Positions 55,123 to 64,000 of a DNA stretch of 64,000 nt are shown here, one piece after another. Source of the DNA: Bipolaris cookei (taxonomy: Eukaryota > Ascomycota > Dothideomycetes > Pleosporales > Pleosporaceae). A program made the translations under genes and the position numbers. The notes below the pieces were generated by a model, which had not been told where the DNA came from, made no database searches, and saw only the letters and a list, made by a program, of their open reading frames with translations. Positions within the stretch are counted from its first letter, which is position 1. Every line of letters starts with the position of its first letter. The DNA is taken from the NCBI GenBank assembly GCA_002286855.1, contig NRSV01000039.1, positions 62,001 through 126,000 on the forward strand. Direction: 5' to 3'.

Positions 55123-55813
55123 TCATTTCTTCTTCAGATCTGTCATCCAGGTGCGCACGCCCTTTGCGCTGTCGTGTGCCGCACGGAACACTTTGTCGGC
55201 ATCAGCTGCAACATTCCGAAATTAATTGGTGGATACTCACGCTGCCGTTCGTTTTCATCTAGGCCCCGCATAAAGTCGGCACCTTCGCCCAATGCACCCC
55301 GTGGGTTATGGGCTTGATCAGCTATCAAAGCAGCCCTGGCCTTGAAGGTCTGTGGGGGTTAGTTCTAACTAGATGACGGAAGGCTTGGCACAATACTCAC
55401 ATCGCTCAGTACCTCGATCATTTCTTCCTCCTCGAATAGCTCGAGGATACGTGCTCCGAGATTATAAAAGTGCGGGGCCAAGGCACGCAGATCGACGGTG
55501 CGTGGGTCAGCTTTGAGTGCATTCAAGACGCGTGGAGAGAGGGCCGAGGGAGGATCGATAGTGACAAGAGAGGAAGTGTTTAGACTCTGGCTGTAGATAG
55601 TGTAAATACATAGCTGTTGGAAAGACAAAGATCTATTTACCTCAGTGCAAGCATCTCGCCTAGCCACAGGGGGAGTTCGACCTTTGAGCCTTGCTTCATG
55701 TCGCCATTCATGTTGCCCTCAAGATAGCCGAGACCAGGAACGGTAAGCTCAAAGGTACAGGGTACCTTCTGGGCATCGGTGAGGATGGCATCGACGTCGT
55801 AGTACGAACTCAT
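55123..55813 (-). CDS. psf3: GINS complex subunit Psf3
   Basis: Four exons, 55813-55641, 55590-55401, 55349-55241 and 55190-55123 (introns of 50, 51 and 50 nt), give 179 residues. Psf3 is one of four GINS subunits; with Cdc45 and Mcm2-7 it forms the CMG replicative helicase. Recognised stretches: MSSYYDVDAILTDAQKVPCT, the linker ELPLWLGEMLALSQ, SSLVTIDPPSALSPRVLNAL and PHFYNLGARILELFEEEEM. The third intron has two possible acceptors: TTGCAG (35 nt) or ACAAAG (50 nt). I chose the second because it joins ENERQ to LFRAAHDSAKG, as I recall from relatives, and because 35 nt is very short. Confidence 0.9.
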
Positions 55814-56826
55814 ATTTTCTAAGACATGTCAATTAACCAGTCCACTTAGTAGAAGGAACATTGAGGGCCAAGCCTCGTTGATGATCGACATGCTGCTGGT
55901 TCAAGCTAAGAGAAAGTCGGGAGAGAAGGCTCGTCGAGGACAGCAGACAGACGTGTCGCGTGTCGTGCCACAACCATGTTTGTGCATGCGGACGAAAACG
56001 CAATGAAACGGGAACATGGATGAGATACAGGACAGACATGGCCCTGGCCGTAGCGACCAGAATAGTCACGGGCCAAGTGCTAGGAAAGACTGGAAATGGG
56101 ATCGGGGAGGGGGTGGTGAGTTGCTTACTGTGTGGCAATCTCAGCGTTGCGCGTCTCGTGAATGCCTGGCGGACGTCTGACGATATATACCTTCGTATAG
56201 CGCGGTCGGCCCGTATGCAACCAACTACTACTATTACTACTACCTCTCACCAGCTGTGCCCAAGAAGCAGTGCAGCCCGTCTTGTCTTTGTGGTGTGCAC
56301 TCAAGGCCTCATTCGTCTAGGCCTGGCTGGCTGGCTTGCTGCTACATCGCCTGGCCAAAGCTTCCAGCACCTTAGCATTAGTACATGTCATAGGGACGAG
56401 GCGCCGGCTACCCACATGAACCACCTCACTCTGTCAATAATTGCACCCCGGCTGAGCTCATCTCCACCAGCATATCCCCGCAACATCGGAACCTGGATCG
56501 CATACAACGCAATCGTTCTGTAAGTCGCGTGCATCTCTCAATTCGATCGTCAGCCCCGCCGCCGCCTTGGATGATGCGCATGGTGGTGCTCACTCTACTA
56601 TACATATACACTTCACTGCCCCAGCCTATCACCGCTTGCCCTTCACTTGCTCAATCATTTGCTTACTTTTTCCATTCAAAGCGAGCAAACAAGCCTTGGC
56701 TCTTGTTAATTGCGCATTGCTAGCTCGACATTAATGATCCTACATCCCAACACCTTCCCCACCGCGCTCTAGCCATACCCCGGCCACACATAGACACCCT
56801 CACGCCCCTTGCTACCAACCGGCACC
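55814..56826. other. Divergent promoter region of psf3 and the Blm10 gene
   Basis: About 1 kb between two divergent starts. A short ACT/ACC trinucleotide tract lies near 56225-56245. A 187-codon plus-strand frame here lacks similarity and is not called. Confidence 0.5.
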
Positions 56827-59800
56827 ATGGCCGTAAGCGAACGCATATCGCAGCTCATGAGCGCCCTCGACACCGGATCTGGTCCTGATACATCTCGTGC
56901 CACTTCTCCCGGTGGCGACTGGCGACTGGCCAACGGCACCGTCAACGGGGCTGACGACAGGCGTCGCCCACGGACATTTCCATACTTTGAATACCTTCCA
57001 TACCAGACAGAAGATCAGAGCGATCGCGAGGAGAGTCTGAACACATGCTTGAAGCACCTCTATATTGCCGTCTCAGCGGGCGACTTTGCGCCGGGCGCAG
57101 TACATTGGACACGCGAGATTCGGGGCTGGTTATCGCTCAAGTTCGATCTTTCCCGCAGCACGCGGGTGAAGCTGGTGAACCTTTACTATGAGCTGGCGTT
57201 GGCTCCCGGCCTAGACTATTTGGTGGCCGAGCGCTTTGCGAGCATGTTCATGGTCTTGACCAAGTAGGTGCAGCTGAAGCTGGATTTTGGGTGACGAGTC
57301 GACACTGACAGCTTGACAGGCGTAAGCACTACCTCCGACCTGGCATTGATCTGACACTCGATTGGCGGCCGTTGTATAGAGAGTTAAAGATGTTCGTGCT
57401 GCCCTCAGAGTCGGGAGGCTCGCACCCGCCCAACGTGAAGCGGAACATCCGCACCCTGACCAAGATGTGCACTTTTGCGCAGTCATACTTCGATCCCAAG
57501 GATATACCAGCCATGTTAGAAGAGCTTCTGCCCTTTTTCAGCACGTCCTTTAGTGAGAATGCATTCGTCGTTGTGGGGTTGCTCAATCTGCTACTCCCAA
57601 CCCACCCAGCGCCAGAGGACATGAAGCACCTGCTACCGCAAGAGTATCTTCCCACGTTTTTCCACTTGTGGTCATTAGTAAATCGATCGCGACTCTTTGA
57701 TGCACACTATATCGATACCCTGTCGAGGTTGGCGCGGGACAACCTGACGGCGCCGCATGTACCCTTTTCGCAGTACGGCATTTTCACAGGAGAGCAATCG
57801 TCCCAAATATTCACGGCGATTCTGCGTTTGCTTGAGATCCCAGTTGGTCAAGCAACATCCCCATATAGCAGTTCTGTCGATCTTGGGGCGGGGTTAGCTG
57901 TGATGCTAGACCGCGACCCGCGCAAGCATCCGTCTACACACCACATTGCTCGCATCATCGCCATGTCTTTGTCGCCTGCATCCGCTGAACATTCAGACTC
58001 TACTCTCACCAAGCTCGAGGGTCTAGTCCAAGCGGTAGAAACCTTTTTCCACCCCTCCAACTCTGGGAGCTGGACTAGGCCGCTAGCACAGTTTGTGTAC
58101 TACCTGGCAGATATCTTCGTACTGCGTTGGAACCGAGAGCATAGTGGTGAGATGGATGTACCAGAAGAACGACGACTCAATGATGCAGTCAAGCGACGCT
58201 TTGTGCTCTGCCTGCGCGAGGTCACGTTTATGGGCATCTTCTCTAAAAGCGACAAGGCTGTGCAGTACGCCTTGTCCACTTTACAGAGTCTGGCGTATCT
58301 CGAGCCCAACCTGATTCTTCCAGGTGCATTACAGCGGATTTACCCGGCAATGCAGGGGCTCGTCGAGGTACATCGCACAATCTCGTCTATTCGCGCGTTG
58401 CACATGCTTTCAAAGGTCATGGCCAAGACAAAAGGCTTTCGATGCCATGTTACGTCGGTGCTTGGGCTTGCACTACCCGGTATCGACGCCAACGACCTGG
58501 AAAAGACGCTGCATACCTTGCAATATATTCAGGGAGTGTGCTATCTCATTCCGTTCCAGGATCTCACAAAGGCAAAGAAGGCGTCAAACGAGGAAACGTC
58601 CAGAGACGGAGCAACTACGCCTTCAGATGACGCTGGTGGTGACACCGGCCTGGCTGTGGAATGGATCACAGCGCAGGTTGATCGACTGGAAAATGCCAAT
58701 GGTAACATTGAGATTAATTATGATGAAGAGCTCAGTGACCAAGACGAGGCTATGATTCTACGATCATCCACGACCGGACTCAATGAGTTCCTCATCACAT
58801 TCCTTGGTCGTGTCTTCACGCTATTGGAGAATCTACCAGATGCATCCAGGGTCCGCAGTGGATCTCCTGAAGAATACGTGGTCAACCAACTTCCAGCGGC
58901 GTTCACGCCACTTCTTGCTGCGCTCTCTCCCGAGTTGTACGATATCGCACTTGATAAGATTGCCAACTTCATCACGAACCATGTGGTTCATCAAGCAAAA
59001 GACGCCATTGCGTTCATCTGCAACAGTCTTGTTAAGATCAACCCTGAAAAAGCCCTCAAGCGCCTTTTGCCACATCTTCTTGCAGGTATCCGCACTGAGA
59101 TTGATGAAATCGGCGCTGGCTCGACGCGAACTACAGGTGCAGAAGTGCTTCCACGTGATCGTGCACTGGTCTGGAATCTCTGCATTCTTAGCATGTGTGT
59201 TGTCCATGTTGGTGATGCAGTTCTTGAGTGGAAGGATGAGCTGTTTGAGATTGCAGAATACATGCAGCAGAAATGTCGGGGCACACCTACCGTACATGTT
59301 TCCAACTTCATCCATCACCTGCTGCTTAATCTTACTTGCACCTACACTATCGACTACTCCATTTATGAGCAAGATGAGCTTGAACAGGGCTTATCAACAG
59401 AGTCGTGGGGTAGACAGGTTGATGTTAAGAAGCTGGATATCAAGTGGCACACCCCCAGCTCAGAAGAGATCCACTTCGCTATCAAACTTTTCGAAACTCA
59501 TGCTAACAACGCAATGAAAGCACTTCGTGCCCTCACACAGCCGGACTCTCCAATCAAACGCGAAGGCACTGGAAAAGATTGGTCTGATGAAGTATCTCGC
59601 AATCTTGTTCTATTGCGACTAATTATTTCTGGTATCTCAGTCTTGTTTGATGTTCGGCACGACCAGGTCGCAGATGGCAACAACGCATCAGACGATGGCT
59701 CAGATCCAGACGCAATGGACACAGAAGGCATCGACGACGATGCTGGTCTTGGCGAAGCCGAAGACGAAGAGGTCAAGCCCACCTTCCAGTACGAGGCTGG

Positions 59801-62800
59801 CTATCCACTCCGTCGTGGCGACAAAAATTACACGCTTGTCCACGACTTACGTAGGCAGGTTGGTGAGATGCTTCACAGTGTACACCAGTTTTTGATTGCG
59901 AAGCAACCCGACGATGTGCCTTGCTTTAACTCATTGTACAATGCCTATCGCTCATGGTTTATCGATGTTGGTATTGAGCGATCTGCTCATGTGCTTGATC
60001 GGATTTCAAGACTTTTAGAAAACGACGAGCGACCTTTTAGGTTCAGTGGACTGCGCAAGCAGTATCCAAGACCTCTGCTAGTCCGGCGGGCAAACGTCTA
60101 CCATCTGCAGCGGTTGAGACACAACGCCAACCCGCGACCAAAGACAGATCTTGACATGACTCTGTTACTAGATCTTGCCGAATCTAGCATCTCCCTCTAC
60201 ACTGAAATTCGACGTACTGCGCAGACCGCCAATGAATCAGCCGTCAAGTGCGTGCTTGGCGCTAGGCCACTTGTCATTCCATCCTTACTAGACGCTTTTG
60301 TCAAGGCTGTCGCTGAGAGCGATTACCCTCGCATAAAGGGTGCCATGTTCGCTCTTCTGTTTGGTAGTTTGGCAAAGACAATTAGTCGAGACTGGCGATT
60401 TACTCCCAAATTGATCAAGGCCTTCATCGAAGTTACTGGTGCCGACAAGCCTTCGGTGCAAAAACTTGCCACCAACGCCACTTTTCAAATCATGGACATG
60501 GGTAAAGCAATGGAACGCATGGTTATTCTACCCAAAGAAGTAGTGGAGTCTATTGCGTACGCCATTGACTCTAGTGAGGGTGATGGTGTACATACCAAAG
60601 TTACCAAGCGACGAGACTACATCAAGAAGAAGCGAGCTCGTATCGAAGACAAGAAATCTGAGCTATCCAAGGAGCTTGTGGAGATTGCCAACACTGAACA
60701 TTGGAAGAAGGTCAGCAGGACCGCGGCCATTATCGTTAATCTAGGCATGCGTTACGACACTGTTGCGTCTGACGAGATGATCGACCTTGTTACTAAGGGA
60801 TCTATTGATCAGCACCCTAGTCTTCGGGGTTTGTATGCTGGAGCTCTCATAGGCCTCTACTCAGTGATTCAGACACGCGCCATCACGGGTCACGACTATG
60901 AGAAATATCTGTTGAACGAAGAAGATCTGCCAGACAAGATTTCGGTGAAGACAAAGCCAGAAGATCCTAACTGGACGGCAGAGTACTTGGCGGCCTTTGC
61001 TCAGCCAGAAGCTAAGTATTACATCGACTTCGATTATCCTGGATGGTTGGTGTGGACCAAGAGTATGACGGCGTTCAAGCCAAATGCCCCGCAGCTATCA
61101 TATGACGAGGTTGAAAATGGGGTTCGCCAGAAGATTGCGAAGCATCTTACGCGATCTTGGTTCTCCAACTATTTCGCTTTCATGAAGCAGGAGCCACGCG
61201 ATAACAGCGCTGATCGTTTCCGCATGTCAAGTGCAATGGTGTTGACCCATTCGTTTGATCTTGTGTTCTGTGGCCTGACAGAAGCTACATTTGAAGATAT
61301 CAAGGATCTAACCCAGTCGGTATATGCCGATGGCAGTGACAAGCATCAACACCGCGCGACTGCCGAAATCATGGCTGCATTGCTTTCATGTGCACCAGAT
61401 CTCAAAGCTGATCAGCGGGAAGCGGTGTGGGAATATGTCTTTCCTATCGTCCGCGGCATCTTTCAGGACGGTCTGACGCCAGAAAATTCTGGCTACTGGA
61501 CTACCTTCCTGCACGTTGTATTGCAATCTAAAGATCCCCGACGTGGATGGCCGCTTGTTGATTGGCTGGCCAGCTTCCGCCTCGATATGGATTCGAATGC
61601 TGCTTTCAAGGAGAGCTCGAAGATTCATTTACTTACCCAATGCATCTGTGATGCTGGTTGGCATTTCCGATTGGAAAAGCCAATCTTGGAAGACTTCATG
61701 AAGCATCTCGACCATCCGTACAAGGGCGTGCGTGAGGCTATGGGTCAGACTATTGCAAGCATCTTCAGGACGCGTTACCACGAATCATATAAAGATGTCA
61801 GTACGCTCATGAAAGCACAGAAAGAGGCTTCATCAATCGGAGTCCGACCTTACCAACCTACGGAGGAGTTCAAAAAGACTATTATCGATGTCTTCGACCG
61901 ACTTGAAGTATGGCGCCAGGAGCGTCCTGCAGGACAGCAAACGCCTTCTTCCTACACGTCTGGTGGCAAAACAGTCTTGCTCTGGCTCGACACCACTCTC
62001 TCTTCATATGAATGTATATCACTCGTCAGCTTCTTCCCGGATGTCTTCATGGAGCAACTACTCCATATGATGGACATTAAAGAGGACCCCGAATTGCAAT
62101 CACTCGCCTACCACGTTTTCCGACATCTGCCAAACATCCCGCATCGTGAGGGTGAGGATTCAGAATTCATCGCTGCGCTCATTCGGATTGGACGCAATGC
62201 AACCAGCTGGCATCAGCGTCTTAGGATCTTGATCAATATCCAGGTTATCTACTTCCGTCGGTTATTCTTGATGAGCAAAGAGCAGCAGCAGAGCATGTTC
62301 GATTGCGTCTCTGCTATGCTATCAGACTCTCAGCTAGAGGTGCGTATGGGCGCAGCTACTACCTTGTCTGGTATGATCCGTTGCTCACCGATTGCATTCC
62401 GTGATCGCCAAGTCTCAACGCTTAAGGAACGGTTCACCAAGCAGCTTGCCAAGAATCCGCTGCCAAAGAAGCGCATGCCAGGCACGCCGACGACCGAGCA
62501 AGGCAAGCTTGTACTCACTCGCCATGCCGTTGTGTTGGGCCTAGGTGCGCTTATTCAAGCATTCCCTTACCAGAGCCCTCCACCAACCTGGTTACCGGAG
62601 GTGCTGGCTACACTTGCAAGAAAGGCAGCAGCTGATCCTGGTATGGTGGGCAAGAGTGTCAAGACTATCCTTGCAGACTTCAAAAAGACCAGGCAAGATA
62701 CCTGGCATGTGGACGTTAAGGTATGTATCTCAATCATCAGAAGATCCACGAGTGTATCTCGATACGAAGCAGATGCTAACAGTAAAAACAGGCGTTTGAG

Positions 62801-62854
62801 CAAGAGCAGTTAGAGGATCTGGAGGGTGTACTGTGGAAGAGTTATTTTGCTTAG
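56827..62854 (+). CDS. blm10: Proteasome activator Blm10/PA200
   Basis: Three exons, 56827-57263, 57320-62720 and 62792-62854 (introns 56 and 71 nt), give 1966 residues, close to yeast Blm10 (about 2140) and human PA200 (about 1840). Blm10 is a HEAT-repeat dome that caps the 20S core and opens or regulates its gate in nucleus and cytosol. Recognised stretches: FPYFEYLPYQTEDQSDREES near the N-terminus, HYLRPGIDLTLDWRPLYREL after the first intron, and the C-terminal region LFLMSKEQQQSMFDCVSAML with VRMGAATTLSGMIRC. The last exon encodes 20 residues and ends W-K-S-Y-F-A, equivalent to the C-terminal HbYX-type tail (Y-Y-A in yeast) that inserts into an alpha-ring pocket. The last intron has a perfect GCTAAC branch site. 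Confidence 0.95.
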
Positions 62855-63259
62855 ATGCAAACAGGTGTTCGAGGAACAGGACGGGCGGCAATCACGGGAA
62901 TTTGGGGAGAGGGAATAGTCATGTACTAGCCAACAACAGAGATGATCATAGCTATGAATGATATGACAGGGTCCTGGGTGCATGACGCTATGTGGAGAAT
63001 AGCATATTCTCTATAGTTCCGTGCTTATACATCAAAACAATACATTTATGACTGTACCTGTTGCTTACTCATGTGTCACGGACGAAGAGACCAAGCCTTT
63101 AGCATTCTGCCCTTAAGAGTTGCAGCTGCCCCTCTTGAACCCCACTTGGGAAAGGTTTCGGCTGCATTGACATCATACTTCTCTAACACCTCTTGTCAGT
63201 CGCACCCAAACTACCATAGCTTCAGACTTTTTCTCTTCTTCTTTTGCACTTTCCAAACG
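62855..63259. other. Intergenic, no gene seen
   Basis: 3' flank of the Blm10 gene and promoter of the following gene, which has a pyrimidine-rich stretch just before its ATG. Confidence 0.5.
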
Positions 63260-64000
63260 ATGTCACTTACAGTACTGTCTGAATCCGATGTCCGCACACT
63301 TCTTTTGCAATTGACCAAGCAGGACATATTGGACTTGCAGCAAAGCCTCGCAGATGCACTGCATCACTATTCAACAAGTACCGAAGAAGAAAGTAACAAT
63401 GGGTGTTGCGAGAGTTACCAGTCTGCCGGGACGACCTTGAGAAGCAAAGATGGAGGAACGATGACGGTTATGCCGGCTAGTAGGTATGTTTGGCTTTTTT
63501 TCTCTATTTGAGTTTACGCATGGAAATGGTGTACCTGGTGCTGATATATACGATATAGCAACGATTGCCTCGGAGTCAAGATTACAACACATCTGAGCGA
63601 TAGTATCAAGGCCTCAAGATTGTCTGACACTGAGTCGGTAACTTCTTCCCTGGGTTCAGTCACAATATCTCAGAATTCTACAACATTATCCAAGAGTTTG
63701 GACACCACGGCATCGCCTCGCCACTTCCTGTCGCTTGCATCCTCTTCTACGCAACATGGCAGTCTTACCCTATTTGATAACTATGGCAAGCTACGTGCTC
63801 TTCTCAACACCTCTGAAGTGACGGCTTTTCGCACTGCGCTTGCAAGTACCATGCTGTTTAAGAAACGGCGCAATGTACATGATGTGGTTGTCTTTGGAGC
63901 TGGGCGACAGGCTTACTGGCACATACGCCTCGCCCTCTTACTCCGAGGCGAAGACATCCATCATCTAAACATCATCAACCGCGATTTTGAGCGCGTGCAT
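63260..64000 (+). CDS. Ornithine cyclodeaminase/mu-crystallin family protein, N-terminal part
   Basis: Exons 63260-63483 and 63559 to the window end (intron 75 nt, AGTAG then GTATGT, GATATAG acceptor, CTGAT branch); 222 residues are seen and the gene continues beyond the window. The N-terminus is MSLTVLSESDVRTLLLQLTK, typical of the family. A Ser/Thr-rich linker follows, then a piece like DNYGKLRALLNTSEVTAFRT, and the start of the Rossmann fold, VVVFGAGRQAYWHIRLALLL, with the G-x-G-x-x-x nucleotide-binding loop. Members bind NAD(P) and act on amino or imino acids; fungal paralogues are varied and the substrate cannot be stated. Confidence 0.85.

Noticed and set aside
55206..55240. A 35-nt version of the last Psf3 intron as the main model
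   Set aside because: Too short for usual fungal splicing and gives a poorer match to the family than the 50-nt version.
682..55813. A replication gene cluster formed by Mrc1 and Psf3
   Set aside because: The two genes are more than 50 kb apart with unrelated genes between them; the shared process is likely coincidence.
55960..56523. 187-codon plus-strand frame in the divergent promoter of psf3 and the Blm10 gene
   Set aside because: No similarity; lies where two promoters are expected.
1..64000. tRNA, rRNA, CRISPR arrays or a biosynthetic gene cluster
   Set aside because: No T-arm/A-box pairs, rRNA-like stretches, spaced direct repeats or polyketide/peptide synthase genes were seen.

Overview
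The window is nuclear DNA of a filamentous ascomycete (Pezizomycotina). I infer Dothideomycetes, probably Pleosporales, but this is a judgement from gene style and not a match to a reference. The evidence is: protein genes on both strands with few, short (about 49-75 nt) GT-AG introns carrying CTAAC/CTGAC-like branch sites; single-gene promoters; fungal-type families (Mrc1, Dlt1, Blm10, Osh3, a PTS2 thiolase, a NACHT protein, a GDSL esterase); and a DNA transposon whose transposase is broken only by point-mutation stop codons, which suggests RIP. I saw no rRNA, tRNA, CRISPR or operon.

Layout. 0.7-4.6 kb: Mrc1/claspin checkpoint mediator. 5.9-7.7 kb: two small RING proteins. 7.7-10.2 kb: long leader region ending at the TATA-binding protein gene (10.2-11.1). 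11.6-13.4: a GH47-like protein that seems to lack its catalytic residues. 14.1-15.5: Dlt1. 15.97-17.79: a complete but dead Fot1/pogo element with terminal inverted repeats and a TA duplication. 18.0-19.4: peroxisomal thiolase. 20.0-20.9: WBP2/GRAM-like protein. 21.9-24.2: histidine phosphatase. 24.6-25.6: class II aldolase-like protein. 25.6-29.3: gene-poor gap. 29.3-36.4: a 2313-residue NACHT protein with TPR-like repeats. 37.0-40.0: Osh3-type oxysterol-binding protein. 41.3-42.4: secreted GDSL/CE16-like esterase. 42.6-43.4: Coq7. 43.7-45.4: Rtf1. 47.0-49.2: S10 carboxypeptidase. 49.9-50.9: F-box-like protein. 51.5-52.7: cis-prenyltransferase. 53.2-54.9: uncharacterised protein with Cys-Pro motifs. 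55.1-55.8: Psf3 (GINS). 56.8-62.9: Blm10/PA200. 63.3 to the end: N-terminal part of an ornithine cyclodeaminase-like protein.

Most genes are conserved housekeeping functions: replication (Mrc1, Psf3), transcription (TBP, Rtf1), lipid and dolichol metabolism, ubiquinone synthesis and proteasome regulation. They are not a pathway cluster. The accessory pieces are the transposon, the NACHT protein next to the gene-poor gap, the GH47-like pseudoenzyme and the secreted hydrolases. I found no clearly undescribed multi-gene system. The best candidate for new biology is the NACHT-TPR protein, followed by the GH47-like protein and the Cys-Pro protein. Gene models spanning introns were rebuilt by hand from splice consensus, reading frame and family similarity.
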